64,000 nt of DNA from Schistosoma mansoni (lineage: Eukaryota; Platyhelminthes; Trematoda; Strigeidida; Schistosomatidae), in assembly GCF_000237925.1 (NCBI RefSeq), contig NC_031500.1, positions 12,797,753 through 12,861,752 of the forward strand. The letters are read 5' to 3'. Below are positions 36,068 through 50,088 of this stretch, one piece after another. A program made the translations under genes and the position numbers. Within the stretch, counting starts at the first letter, position 1, and every line of letters begins with the position of its first letter. The notes beneath the pieces are model-generated. The model saw only the letters and a list, made by a program, of their open reading frames with translations. It did not search any database and was not told the origin of the DNA.

Positions 36068-37899
36068 GTGAAGATTAAATCAACTGCAACGTACCGAAAA
36101 GAGAAAGACAAAATTGTTGGTACTTATTTTAATTTAATATCAAAACTTCCATGATTGAAATCGTTACTTACAGTAAAGAAGTATAATGAACAACCTTTCG
36201 TTTCCTTACCTTAGTGATGTGGAATATGTCTGAATGTAGGAAGCATGCATGAGATTTGAATATCAGTGTTTTAAAGCAGTGATAGTGTATATAGAAATGA
36301 TCAAGTGAGTGAATAATAAATTAATTCTTCATTTGGTGGGCATTCGTTAATTGGGGCGACTGGGAAACTTTAAGCAACTAGAAATACGGTTTGAGCTGGT
36401 GTTGTAAGCATTAGAGGGTTTGGGAACATTAAGAGTTGACAAGGATATGATAATAACGACTAAAGTAAATGACTGTAAGACTATAATTTATATGCACACC
36501 ATGTGATGTAGGACAGCAAGTTTCGGATTTGAGTGCGAAATTTACTTCTCCGTATGGGTAAAAAGCATTTTGTTATTCTAGTTGTTGTCAGTTTGTAATG
36601 AAAACTCTAACATCTATTTATTGATTTTAATTCTTCACATTAACTTATAACCCTCTTTTGACCCTATTATATGGAATATTTCAGAATCAATAGCACCGCT
36701 TAAATCTCATATATACATTATAGTCTCATCGTATTATACAATAAATACTACGACTAACAGAAGTGAATACTAATACCCAATGAAACGTTTTAACACAGCA
36801 CTAACATGGTGCTATTATTGGATAAGTATTTCTCACTGAAGACATAGAATAATGAACATCAACACTGTGATTTGAGACTCACTAATTCATATGGCTTAAA
36901 TCAGCGCGCCATAAAGATGTTGGGTAACTATTAGTTGACACATCATGATCCTGGCCTTGATAACAATAATGATATTTGTAACTTTGCTCATTTTAGGTGC
37001 AAAATTATAGAAAATTCGTGACTAACGATTTTAAACCGACTAAAAACACTCATTTATATGCGTGAAAAACGTTTAGCAATGATTTGACAGCAAGTGTGTT
37101 GGATTCATGCTTCCTTATATTTCAACGTAATTAAGCATACTCAACTTACAAGACGAAGTCAAGTGTAACCTTGAGGGATGCAAGCGTTTAAATCTGCTCC
37201 GTTGAAGTAGTGTTTCAATATCCAAAAACTTTATGTGAAGCAGGTGCAAGCTAGATGATTTCTTTCCGTTCACTTACTGCCGTTTACATATAGTTTCAGG
37301 CCTTCAATGGTGCTCTTTCATAATATTCGGTTCAATATACCCCACTAGTCCGAATGAACCCGACAATTTATGGTGACCCGGAAATTAGAATCATTTTGTA
37401 AACATAATATAATACCGTATCGTTTTTTCGCTGTGTGATCTTAATTTCATCACGTTTGTATTCAGCGTGTATTATCCGAGATTACACCTGTAAATTGCTT
37501 GATACTCCTGTTGCTTCTCCGGGGTAAAATTAAATTCTTATTTAGTTTATCCTTCTGTTTTACTGATCAAGGCTCTCCATCGAAGGCTGAAACATTGTTA
37601 TGTACCTTGAGAGGCTGCCCCCTGTTATTTGACATTATCGTATGATGGCTTGACTTCAGATAATTCCTTAGGCTTCGTATATCAATCACCGTGAAAACCA
37701 ATATTAAATATGTGTGGTATTATTATTAATAGCTTTATTCAATATTATATGTCGAGTCGCAGTTGATTATAATCACCACTACAGACCAATTAGATGCCAA
37801 TTATCAAGTTAAATCCCTCAGTATTATAAATATTAAAAGGACAGCTGTAGATTGCAGTTAGGATATATTTGTTAGTGATTTCGTAGTAACGAAATAATA
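36068..37899. other. Low-repeat spacer, no gene recognised
   Basis: It holds the 5' flank of the CHCHD1 gene. A GTTGCAG just upstream of the start codon (about 36080-36086, minus strand) could be a splice or trans-splice acceptor. Nothing else supported. Confidence 0.4.
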
Positions 37900-38335
37900 A
37901 TGAGATCGTGCCGAATTTTACAGGCGAGACTACCGTGCGTGCGTATGTTCTCAGTTGCAAACAACGGAAAAGGTTTGTTCTTGGTACAATTAAACAAAAG
38001 GTGTGGTAAAGCAATAACTGCTACAGTTGGTTACAATAATAAATGTTACCACTACATCAACCGCGTTCTCTTCATAATAGTAGATCACTATATTTGTCCC
38101 AAAGATTTTGCTCTTCGTATAACACTGTCTGTTAAATAAATAAGCTGGAGAGCTGGGCGAAATTAATCGCAAACGAATGCAATTGTAGGACAGGTGCTGT
38201 AATAGGTTTATATTGTTTCCAATAAACCATATGACTAATTTCTACCACCATCAACTCCAAGAAAGTGGAAGTGTAATGGCTAAATGTGGGGACTCTGCTC
38301 GTAGTGATCATCTTAAAGGAACTTTCAGATAACAC
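37900..38335 (+). CDS. Candidate small gene, possibly two exons
   Basis: An ATG at 37900 opens a frame starting MRSCRILQARLPCVRMFS, basic and amphipathic like a mitochondrial presequence. It stays open for 79 codons without splicing. A GT donor-like site (GTACAATT) follows codon 28, and an acceptor-like TTGTAG ends at 38187. The sequence after it is open in the joining phase and ends at TAA (38327-38331 region) after SDHLKGTFR. I recognise no family in either part. Exon limits are guesses. It may be noncoding. Confidence 0.22.
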
Positions 38336-38349
38336 TCTTTGAGTGTTAT
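38329..38349. other. Perfect 9-bp hairpin
   Basis: ATAACACTC, three T's, then GAGTGTTAT. It overlaps the stop codon of the candidate gene above. It is not a histone stem-loop in sequence. Confidence 0.6.
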
Positions 38350-41087
38350 TTCTTGTTATTTTGTTGTACATTGTACATAATCTTATCTTTAGTGTGCTTT
38401 TCCCAAGTTTTTACATATGTCTGTCACCAAACTATTTTTCGGTTTATGATTAAGTCCTCATTGGAATTGTCTCAATTTATTCGAGTTTAGGTGAGTCCGT
38501 CATTTTTTATGCAGTAAGGCTTTTTATACAAGTAGCTGTCACACCACCGACAATTACATAATATTTATAAAGCAAAGTAGTGTTAACCGATCTATCCTTT
38601 CTCATTTACTTTTCGATATACAATAATTCTTTTCACAAGATCTTCAGTACCCGTTTCACAGAACCTGGGTCTTTGAAACCTAACAACCGAGATACGACGG
38701 CTTCAACCCTTCCAAAATAGGCCTATAGTCATTGAGTGAATCAGTTTAGTAGTAGTGCGTCCATCTTTGATTACTCTGTCCAGATGCTCCGCACTCGTAT
38801 GGGCTATCTGTTTTTAGCAACGTTGAAAATTTACTCACTTACCACTAGATAGTACGTCCTAGGAGATAGCATTCTATTAAAGTGATCGCAAAAACTTTGC
38901 CACTCAATATTTTTATGAACAATAGATGTTCGACAAGAACCCCCAGTGAGCATTTTAGTCAGAATGAGGATAGATTTTCAGTCTACCTGTCGTCGTTTAT
39001 GCTCTCACTTTTAAGCGTTCACAATTCGGGTTCTCATTTTCTGTGGAATGTTTCAGCTCGGCCTACTAAATGAATAGATGCTCACTCTTTTCAAGGAGGC
39101 AGGATCGAAAATTTTTTTAACTCAATGTTTGTTAGCTAAACTCTTTGTACGACAGAGCTCACTTGTCAAAAAATCTTTCTGGAGAGTTATTGTGCCTTTA
39201 GCACCTATCTACCTCTCCACCTACATGCAGATGTTTGACGGATTCACGAAAACAGGACTACAATTTACAAACTAACCGACTAGATCTTTGGGTTGTTAGT
39301 CCTGAAATTTGAAGCTCAATCTACTCACCCCTATTCGATATCGGCTCACAGTGAAAACGTCTCACTATAACCCTTGTTCACACTGATCTGTAACCTTATT
39401 TCTACCTTATTAAATGAACGAGGTATCTTAGAAACCACTTAAGCATCGATCAAAGGTCGTCTGTAAATTATAAAATCGTCTCAGTGACTTTGAACCGAAT
39501 GACTTCAAAACCAACTCATTCATCAAGTGAGCAGGAAGTAATGGCTAAGTATCACAAATATGCCAAAACATCACTATGTACCGCGCTTATAGTAGCAAGT
39601 TCATTACGAGTCTTTAATATCAAGGATTCCTGAGATGCAGAAACATACCAACCCACTGAGAGATAATATAATAACGGTTCCTGGTTAGTTAGATATCTCA
39701 TTGTCACCGGAGAATAGCTGAAGGATTTAGGTCTGGGCCGAAAAACTGCACTTATCTATGCCACTTGTACAATGGGTCTAGCCCAATATTTTGTACTATT
39801 CATAATGTGACTGTCTTATTTACAAGATAATGGTTCGAAGTCACATGATTGTCTTCAAAGACTCGTCCTGTGGTACCGATAAGCAGTTATTACGTGAACC
39901 TGTGAAGAGGACATTTGGTCTCGGGATAGAATAATACATCTGGCATAAAGACCGAAAGGTAATATGGAATGACCACGCCTGCATGGTCAAGCCATACCAT
40001 CAAGAATAAATCCTCATGTGTCCACTTTTTCGGACCTCTTCCAAGTGTTCAACGGCTAGCGTAAGTTTTCTCAGTTACTGTATGTTCAGCTTCACAGATC
40101 GTGCTGCTAGGATCCAATGTTATTACAAGACTACCTCGATAAAGACAACACAGTACTGAACTCAATTCCAGCATATCAACATTTTACCGTTACAGTAATC
40201 AATCAAAGATCTGACTTCTTTGGACTGCCATGTTTGTAACAGAATGAATACCATGAAAACCCTGTCAGTCTTCAATTTGATAGCATTGTTAGTATACTCC
40301 GAAGTTTTTCCCACTTTTGTACCTATAAACATTTACCCGATGCTTGTGTTTTCAAAATTTTGAATTTCGCATTCTTTTATGAAACTTTAACATTTGACAT
40401 TGATTAACTTTTGTCTTTCGTATATCATTTCGTTATTACATGAACTTCAACTGTTCGTAATAATGTATTATTTACCTAGTAGTGCAACTGTTTGCAGTAA
40501 GTATTGTTTGTATACTGAAAATGTTTGTTCATAAGGATGATTTCTTTCGGACAATATTTCCATCCTGTTTTATTGGCAGCTGTCGTGTGTTTTCTCAGTA
40601 GTTTACTTTGTACCAGGGAAACTTTAGACATTTAAGGCATTTTCCATTTTTCAAATAACTTGTTCTGATTATATGGCGTTACAAAGATTTACACATAAAA
40701 CTGTGTTTCGAAACACTGTTGACTGCAAGTGGCTCAAAGAAACTTAATAAATTGAAAAAAAGATGCAAAATGATAATCTTAATCATAGAGATATCGGTTT
40801 CGTCAGATTGTTTAAATTTTTACGACTAATTATTTTATTTTAAGTCATTAAAAATTAGAAAACTATACATACATGAACCATCAGCAAATTGGTAAATTAA
40901 CAATCGTATCTAAAATTCATATGGAAGAGCTTGCTACAATAGGTCGAAAAAACTGTTCCGAGACTTATTTTCTGGCTCTTTATGATATTAAAAATTTAGT
41001 TATTACATGAACTGGGAACCTCGGAAATGACACAATTTAAACCAAACAGGACAAGATGAACACAAACAAACGTAATATATATGAAAA
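38350..41087. other. Long stretch without a recognised gene
   Basis: Open frames of 60-80 codons near 38882-39275 show no motif. Composition is slightly richer in GC than the left third of the window. No repeat of the families named here was identified. Confidence 0.35.
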
Positions 41088-41640
41088 TCGAAATCTGGCA
41101 GACATCGAGTACAAAACGAGTCATTAGTTCATACAAACATCACAATCACCACAGCTTCAATTAAATCTAAGTTTGTGTAATCAAGTGAATGTCTTCTCTT
41201 TAGGTTAATTGTATGTGTGTCAGACTCTGTATTGGACACAGACTCTGTATGATCTAGAATTTGCTCATTAGTATGCGAATTGACAGCTGAAATTGGAATG
41301 GACTGATCTGGTTCCTGGAATTGTATATGATCAACGTGTCGGTTGTGTGTATTGAAATCGCTGATATCTAGAATTTGAACCGTAGACTTTCTAACATTAT
41401 CCTTCAGCACGAAATAATATATGGTCCTTATGCCGCAATGTCATGACCAATTTGACATGGCAAATTTCACTCATGAAATTCATGTGTATTTCGTAGTGCT
41501 AAATGCTGTGTGTAAAATTGGGCACATTCAGTCAGTTTGTAATACTCTTGTTCATTGCTCTGGAACTAATGCTAACCTACATAATTCCGATCTCATTGAA
41601 TTGAGTACTTCCAATAATCATTTATATTTATCCACAGTTC

Positions 41641-42087
41641 TGTAGTGGAGTGCTTCGTTAATCGATAGTCTCGATAACCGTTATTATATCATCGTAAACG
41701 GTGTATAATATCAGAAGACAAAGGGAAGCAGCAACTACATTTTTATTGATAAATAACACGGGCTAGAAGGCAGTGAGCACTGGGAAGCCAAATCGAGAGC
41801 GAAGCGAAAACAATGCGTATTGGAGATTGGCTGTGAAGCCAACTCGATTTAAGCAAGCATTAATCAACATTTATAGTCAGACAAAAATGAATGACAGACA
41901 TGCGATGAATAAGGTACGAAATGTGCATACACATGCGCTCATATAAAAAATATAGTCAAGGTCAATAAGCGAATAATTAACAAGATCAAAATATGACTCA
42001 CAACATTATAGGTGAATCGGCTTGTCCAGAAACTAGAATAAACTATGTAGGTGTAATATAGTACACGACGTTACACTACTCCCCACA
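41641..42087 (+). mobile_element. Solo LTR inserted in the gag-type fossil
   Basis: 447 bp, beginning TGTAGTGG and ending CCCCACA, flanked on both sides by GTTC (41637-41640 and 42088-42091), a 4-bp target duplication of the size usual for Ty3/gypsy elements. Sequence similar to the fossil at 21745-22094. Family not named. Confidence 0.65.
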
Positions 42088-44394
42088 GTTCCGAAAAGCG
42101 GTATAGAGTCATATTGCAGTCTAGAATCACATGAAATATCAGAAACATTGTGAGACTAAGGCTACTATTCAGTTAATATCTTATCGGATTTCTCATGTTA
42201 TTTTATCAGATATAGTTTGACCTAATGATTCACATATTTGTGACGAATTTGCTTAGAAATCTGAGGAGAATATGTTGAGTGAATCAAATAATGGTGCAGT
42301 TTGGACAGATGCTGATTTTTCTACTAACCTATGACATTTTAGTGAATTTCCTAATAAATTTGAAAAACATATTTCGGAAAAATTTAAATTCTGATGCCAT
42401 ATCAAATGTTATTCGTTCTCATAATGCTTTTGTTCTTTTGGGAAATTTATTCAATGCAAAGCACGAGTCCTAAATGAGCTCGATTTTGATTATAATTTGG
42501 ATGAGTTCATATGAACTGTTGTTTATCCTCATTATGAAGTCACCTTTAATAGATCCACTAGTCAATGTGAGAAATGTTTTAAATTAAGCCACATTATTTA
42601 TAACTTGGAGATATGATGATTCAACGTTATTTCTTGAGGGAGGATAGTGTTAAAAAGTCTGGATGTATGTCAAATTGTTGCATCACGGGCTCCATCGCGA
42701 CACCAGTGCGTTAATTAGAAGTATTTGAACCGTTATATGGATTAAGAATCCCCCAAAAACACAATTTATACCAAACAGGACTACGTGGGCACAATCGAAC
42801 GTATTGTATTTAGAGTTCAAAATCAGGATTCATGTATTTCTGATGACATTATTCACAAATATGTGGAAGACATATCGAGTGCGTCAAATCTTGACCGAAA
42901 CTCTGACGTTATTATATCAGATGTGGTTCGTCCTAATGATTCATTTATTTTTAGTGAGATTGTGGTGTTTATATGAACCAATGATTTATTTATGTCGATG
43001 ACTGTTTTGATATTGAATTCCAAATACAGTACATTCCTTCATGCTCATCTACTACTTCTTGATTAAGTTGCGTTATTGCTGGGATTACTAGTTTATACAA
43101 TAATTCAAATACTCTTAAACATCACATTGGCGTCGCGATGTAGCCTGTGATGGAACGGTTAGATATACGTTCAGATTTTAATGCTTTTGGGGATTACATG
43201 GAGAGGTTCGAAATCTGGGCTTTGACCAAGGAAGATATTGAGGATTTTAATATTACGGCTCATTTCCCTACGTTCATCGGGAAAGAAGCATACAACCTAA
43301 TAAAGACTTCGGCATTTCCAGACAAACCGATTTCACTCCTTTATGCAACTCTCAAGAAACTACTACAGGACCATGTAAAGCATACAAATTTCGAATGCGG
43401 TGAAGGAGAAAAATTCGATGAAGTGACTCACCAGAACATCAGGAATTCCATCACTTTGGTACATCGTCGCAGTCCAATACGTAATGGAAATTATTCAGAT
43501 AACAATTCATTGAGTTGTGAAATAGTTCACGACGATGAGCACGCGTTTGGTAAATGCCTGTCCTATGGCAAGTTTCACCCATGTAATTGTGGATAAATAT
43601 AAATGATTATTGGAAGTACTCAACTCAATGAGATCGGAATTATGTAGGTTAGCATTAGTTCCAGAGCAATGAACAAGAGTATTACAAACTGACTGAATGT
43701 GCCCAATTTTACACACAGCATTTAGCACTACGAAATACACATGAATTTCATGAGTGAAATTTGCCATGTCAAATTGGTCATGACATTGCGGCATAAGGAC
43801 CATATATTATTTCGTGCTGAAGGATAATGTTAGAAAGTCTACGGTTCAAATTCTAGATATCAGCGATTTCAATACACACAACCGATACGTTGATCATATA
43901 CAATTCCAGGAACCAGATCAGTCCATTCCAATTTCAGCTGTCAATTCGCATACTAATGAGCAAATTCTAGATCATACAGAGTCTGTGTCCAATACAGAGT
44001 CTGACACACATACAATTAACCTAAAGAGAAGACATTCACTTGATTACACAAACTTAGATTTAATTGAAGCTGTGGTGATTGTGATGTTTGTATGAACTAA
44101 TGACTCGTTTTGTACTCGATGTCTGCCTGATTTCGAATGCGAAATAACTGCGGAGAATAATTTTAGGTTTGACTTTGTTATTTATAATCGCCTTGTATTG
44201 ATGATATGAGTGTTATGGTACCAGCGCTTCTTGGTCAATAATGTATAACAGCAGTGTAGAAAAGATAATCTTGATGAGATGTAGCATTGTACTTTAGGAT
44301 ACTTTACGATTATTCTGACTGCCATTTGCGTTTCGCCATTTACTAATCGTGAACATATGAGTGTACATGAGGTATATATATATATATCTGTCTT

Positions 44395-44600
44395 TATTAT
44401 GTTGTCACGGGCTAAATAGGCGGACGTTTTTGTGCCCAGTTCACAAAATCAAAAACTCCGCCTGTAACCCTTCCGGGGGCTACTTTCGGTCCCAGGCCTG
44501 GATAAAGGTAGCAGGTTGGGCATGGGGTTAGCTACCTCATCCCGTAGAAAACTAACTCGCAAAAAAAATTACTAACCAGGAAAAATTATTCAAACCACAA
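44395..44600 (+). repeat. 5' leader-like piece of a LINE
   Basis: Contains CCTTCCGGGGGCTACTTTCG, GGTTGGGCATGGGGTTAGC and TACCTCATCCCGTA, the kind of structured leader found at the start of some RTE-type LINEs. It stops before any coding region and lies within the gag-type fossil cluster. Confidence 0.45.
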
Positions 44601-45410
44601 AATCAAAACCAGTAAGAGATTTTGTGATCTTTTGATCTGACTCCAATTTTGACTAACGGATTCTATAAACATAAATCTTTCATTTTACTTCGTATATTAC
44701 ATAAGCTGACCCCGTTTGTGTAACAGCGGTAATAGGAAGCCGAATACCGGTTGAGGTGAGTGAATTTATTTCAGGTACTTGTTTATTATGATGATTAGGA
44801 GCATCTGAATTAATGTGCTAACTAATAATTTCTGAAAGAATGCTATTTAAGGCTGATATGAATAGATGGAAACAAATGAACGTATTGCATTTGCATTTCG
44901 TAGTAAGTACGCAATCAATTGCAAAGTAATTATTAGTTAGTACAAATGCCTTAACCCCCACAGCTTAAGTGGAAATTTGAATTTTGCAGTCATTTGTGCT
45001 TTTTCTTCTTAGGTTCATGGTGTGTTTATTCAGCTATGTATCAGGTATAGACTCTGTATGATCTTGAATGCATTCATTATTATTAGAATCAATAACACAA
45101 AATGGAACAGACTCACTAGGCTCCTTGTACCATATTCGGTCGTTGTGACCGGCTTGCATATGAACCATAGATTTATTTACTTGTTTAAGCAGTTTTTTGG
45201 TAGATTGCGGAAAAGTAGTTCTTTCACGAAAATCGTTTTGTCTAATCAATTTCATCATTGCTTCTTTTGTGTACGCCGTAGCAATTCTGCACTGAAAGAG
45301 TTTATCTACTCTCCTCCCTGTATCTTTGAAATTCACAACAGCGTCGATGTTTGTTTTCAGGGTCTCGACATTTCTTGGTCGCACAACAGAATGAGAGGGT
45401 TTTGAAGTCG

Positions 45411-46929
45411 TGCGCCATTCTTCGCACTTTCATTCCTTAATTAACAAATAAACAAGTATTTCGTCACAAAAATTTCTTCAGTGGTCAATAAGGTGAGCTG
45501 TCCTTGAAGCACTCCTAAATTTTTTGGACCCAGAATAGATGGCCAACAATCGGTGTTGGGGAATTCAACAGTCAGATAAAAACAATTCGTAGCTCAATTA
45601 GACACCTTTGAGTTCTCCGAGCTAGAAGGTTTACATGCGTGCCTTCATTGCCATTCTTAACAACTTTTCCAGTAGCTACTTCACGTAGAATTCACTGTAT
45701 AAGTGTCAAATGAGAGAAACCTGATACAATCAAACCACAGTTGATAATTCTAGCAAGAAATTTGATCTACTGTTTTTCGAATGCATTTACTGTACTACTA
45801 AATGAACAAACCAAAGATATTTACATTTATTGACATTAGTTACAAATAAAAGTTGAGGGAAAAATCACAATACGATCCTAGGCTATCCCAGTGATGGAAC
45901 GGCTCCCAGGAAGCGCAATAAAACCTCCACGCAATCTAAAGGGACCGAAGTGATTCTATCTAATCAAAGTCTGACAGAATTTATAGAATATTGGCATGGG
46001 ACTCTGTGGTTGGACAACTGTTTTAGAAAAAAATGTTTGTGAGTGGGCCGAAATACAATGATGTTTACAGCCTATATCAAAAACTAAAAATACACCTGTT
46101 TTATTGTACATTTTGACATTTATTGCAGTTCACGCTCTTCTTGTTTTCTCCTGCTATTTTAATTTGCCACCTAAAAGGAGTTCTACACATTCAATTACCG
46201 AAGTTGTGTGCCATATGGGCTGGACTTTAACGGACATTGATAAAATGGGGACCTACTCGTTACACAGTTAACCACGTTCATAATGGAACGGATTTCCACA
46301 GATGGATCAACGTGATGTCATATCGCATAAATCCATTCAAGACAATGGTCGGAGTTGGAATTAAATGGCAGTCACCGTAGAAACGAAGACCACGACACTC
46401 TGATATGGCTACTAAAATAGACTAAACAAATAGAGAGCTTTGCCTAACTTTAAGTAACTTAGAAATCAATAGGAATAAGTGAATTAGAAATGAAGACTTC
46501 AAGTGGTTGCTTGATGAATCATAAATTTTCTCACCGGAAATAATTTGAATAATTCTACCGGATAGTTTATTCTCTCGATGGACTGATAATTCTGATGAGT
46601 TTAGTTTGGTTAAGAATGGATCGAAAGAGGGGGATCTTGTTAAATAATAATTGTATGAATTGGCTATCTGGAAAGGTGTTGTATTCTGACAATAATCAGC
46701 AACAATGAAACAGAGGACGAGGCAGTGGGTGGTAAGCCATCATTCTGAGATGTTACAGAGTTTTTAATGTTGAGAGTTTACTGTTCAACTTATACAGTTA
46801 TGTATAAACCAACCTTCAATTGGATTTTGTAACATTGTTTGTTCGAAAATCAAAGTTCCTATATTAACGAGAGAATACAAGTTTATAGAAATTTATGTAT
46901 CAAAAAAGTTTCATATTCAAGTTTAGCGG
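45411..46929. other. No gene recognised
   Basis: Nothing supported. It may contain more old retroelement sequence next to the gag-type cluster. Confidence 0.35.
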
Positions 46930-47880
46930 TCGGTTACTTATTTACTTTCGTCTGTTACTCCAAACTGAGCATAGGCCACCGACCATCATTCACCCACCCA
47001 CTCTGTCCTGAGACTTCCTTTCTAGTTCTATCCAACTTTTGTTCATTCTTCTCACGTCTGTCTCCATTTCTTGGCATGATATGTCCTTTGGTCTTCTCCA
47101 TCTCCTTTAACATTAGGAATTCCATGTGACGGCTTGTCATGTGACGCAGTTGACTGATTTCCTCAATGTGTGTCCTATCCATTTACAGCACTTCTTCCTG
47201 ATTTCTTCATCCACTGGATGGAATCTGGTTTGTTGTCTCCCATAGTAGAATGTTGCTAATAGTGTTTGGCAAACGGATTCGAAGTATCTTGCGTAGACAA
47301 CTGTTAATAAATACTTGTATCTTCTGGATGATGGCTTTCGTAGTTCTCCAGGTTTCTGCCCCATACAGTAGAACTATCTTGAAATTTGTATCGAAAATTC
47401 AGATCTCGGTGTTGGTTCACAATTGTTTTGAGTTCCAGATGTTCTTCAGTTGTAAATATGTTTCTATTGCTTTGCCAATCTGCATCTTCACATCTGCATC
47501 AGATCTACCGTATTCATCAATAATGCTGCCCAGATATGTAAAGGTTTTCACACCCTTCAAAGCTTCTCCGTCAAGTGTAATTTGATTGGTGCATGCTGTA
47601 CTGTATCGAAGACTCTTGTTTTTCCTTTTGTGTATATTGAGACCTACTGCTGCTGAGGTTACTTCTACACTGGTCATCTCCTGCATTTGTTGTTGCGTGT
47701 TTGATAGAAGATCCAGATCATCTGCGAAGTCTAAATCGTCCAGCTGCATCCTAGCTGTCCATTGTATCCCATGCTTTCCTCCAGATGTTGATGTCTTCAT
47801 GATCCAGTCGATCACCAGGAAAAAGAGAAAGGGTGAGAGTAAGCAACCTTGCCTGACACCAGTACTTGATACTAATCCAC
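46930..47880 (-). repeat. SR2-like LINE, RT palm to 3' end
   Basis: On the minus strand a 132-codon open frame (47417-47815) shows LDFADDLDLLSNTQQQMQE with the FADD catalytic box, then VGLNIHKRKNKSLRYSTACT, LDGEALKGVKTFTYLGSI and KAIETYLQLKNIWNSKQL. It then continues in other frames through [18 protein letters not shown] to the C-terminus and a TAAGTAA tail near 46932. The palm and thumb are the best preserved among the SR2-like copies here. The endonuclease and the RT fingers are missing. Confidence 0.85.
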
Positions 47881-49079
47881 TTGTCTACATTTTCGAAATT
47901 CGAATATGATTATGTTTTATTTACATCGGTGGACTATCGTCCTTGATTTACGCTCAACGTAAGGTCCATTATTTCATATCTATACAGTACAATTCAGTGT
48001 AGTAGACCAGAAATGCAGTTCATCACTCACTAACCTAGCTATATATTAAAAATACTATGTATTTACTTTGAAGTATTTTTTTAATATCTTGGTGTAAACA
48101 TTTTATTTTCTTCTACCGAGATTTGTAAATGATCACATTCCAATGATTGGAACACGACCGGAATTGGCAAATGAGAATCTATTTTTCAAACATGGTTTAT
48201 ATTATTCAATCAATAAGTCATCTGGATCATAGAACAAAGCAGATATATGCATTGTATCAAATTGACATATTACATTAGCTCAAACGAGATGAAATATTCA
48301 AGACAATGCTAGGACTAGTAAAATTCAAAACAGTAGTAAACATAAGGCATAGATGATATAATTCGAATAGAATGAGGTCATGGAATCAAAAAAAAAACAA
48401 AAAACAAAATCAATCCAAATCAATGGAAAACAAACACAATCAATACCATCTATGTAAACAAATAAAAACATTGTTACTTTAGTTCTCGTTATTATGTGCT
48501 CTCTGTTTCGATTATTTTCTACCTAGTTGTAAATAACTGTTAGTACTCCATGATAGCATTAAAACTGATATAATGGATGGTTTAAAATATATTACTCTCT
48601 CTCTCTCTCTCGAGTATACTACGATAAAGCGGTAATGAGACTGGTCACGCAATATCAGATCATAAGATTGACGACTAAGAATAGAGAACCAAAGTAAAGA
48701 CTAGATAATACTTTATTCAACACAGTTACAAATAGTCACTCTCAGTGAATCCGGAGTAAAAATAAATGAGAAGAAAGGAAATCACACATTTGATGATCAA
48801 TAAGTTAAGTGCCTGTTTGTCCATACTCAACGACCAGTTATATTTTACTTACATTATAACAGATCAAAACCATTCAGTATAAAGATAAAAAAATAATAAT
48901 GAACCTCAGCTTCTGCTTCACATTATTATATTCCCTATGACAAATATCCTTCAAAAACATGTAATACTTATCTTTCCAAACAATCTATGTTTATACCTCT
49001 AAGGTTTAACATGCTATATTCTTTAGTGAAGTAACCTCATCAAACTTGTACACCAACATGGATTCTATAACTGTTTTTA
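47881..49079. other. No gene seen
   Basis: AT-rich. A (CT)n tract lies at 48594-48611 and an A-rich tract near 48389-48406. Confidence 0.45.
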
Positions 49080-49530
49080 GAATAGATGGATAGTGGCTAG
49101 CAGTGGAATCCAGTTTGACGCGCGTTTCGTCCTATTTTGGGATTCGTCAGCTGGATGTACCTGCATCTCAGAGTTGATGTTCACTTTGGGACTCGAACCC
49201 AGTAGCTTTCGCTTCAAACGCCATCGCTTTATCCACTTAGCTACTGAGTTCTGATAGCCACTTGCTTATGCAATGGGGTGAAGTTTAAATTCACTTGGTG
49301 TTGTTTACTTGTATCTTTCTATTGTTATTTTGGACTGTAATTGATCAGTCCCTTTTTAGTATATATGCATTGGACGAAACGTACACCCTGGATTCCATTG
49401 CTAGCCAATATCCATCTTTGCTTATAAAGCTTGCGACTTCAGGCAATATCGAGGCAGTCCGCACAGGATCCACATATGCCAACAAGAGACTGATCAATTG
49501 CAGTCCTAAATAACAATGGCAAGATACAAG
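49080..49530. repeat. SM-alpha-type SINE copies, two partial
   Basis: Minus-strand copy with head (B-box GGGTTCGAGTCCC; AAGCGATGGCGTTTGAAGCG), GGTACATCCAGCTGACGAA and an intact CGAAAC box (about 49108-49165). A second piece (about 49360-49420) repeats only the distal hammerhead strand (GGACGAAACG, CCCTGGATTCC) on the plus strand. Confidence 0.75.
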
Positions 49531-50088
49531 TAAACATCATCAAGTGTTTTCAGAATATTTATTTATTTGATGATTCACAGTGATAAATAAATAAATAATG
49601 ATGTTCAAGAATGAAAGATCTGATCTTTGTAATGACTTGTATGAACTTCTTATTACGTTCAAAGTGAGTTTATTCTATACACTCAATAAGTGACAAGTGC
49701 AAATATACCACTTGTAACGTAGATCATTCTTAAATATATATGTACTTGGTTTAACTGCATATCTATTATCTGTAGATTAATTGGTTATCTGTAGAATATA
49801 CATTATTCGCCTCATATGTAAACAGAATCACCCTTTATTGTTCGTCTACTACTCATGAGCATATATGAAATATAAGTAGGTATTCAAAATACATTTCATA
49901 TTCGACTTTTATTTTCTATGTTTTATTAACATGATTAGTCGATAGAAGACATGTGGATTTAGAAACGATAAATATCTCACTAGGATTAGTGTCTTCTAAT
50001 CATCATGAAATTAATATGGTGCTTCATCGTTTTTCCAAGTACGAAATTTCCACCTAGCCACTTCTGACAAAAATCAATTGATACAGAC
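49531..50088. other. No gene seen
   Basis: AT-rich spacer. Confidence 0.4.

Larger units (their letters stand above)
41088..45410. mobile_element. Fossil LTR-retroelement (gag-type) cluster
   Basis: Pieces related to a schistosome LTR-retroelement gag region, including zinc-knuckle-type Cys/His remnants, fill this stretch in both orientations. A plus-strand piece is open at 43147-43596, minus-strand relatives lie at 43507-43803 and about 45034-45384, and further scraps occur between. Two arms (about 41088-41636 and 43593-44140) are near-identical inverted copies. A solo LTR is inserted at 41641-42087. No protease, RT or integrase part was recognised. The cluster is broken, with many breaks; the arms look young as a duplication, the sequence itself old. 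Confidence 0.65.

Noticed and set aside
38329-38349. Histone-type 3' stem-loop
   Set aside because: Stem and loop sequences differ from the histone consensus, and no histone gene is next to it.
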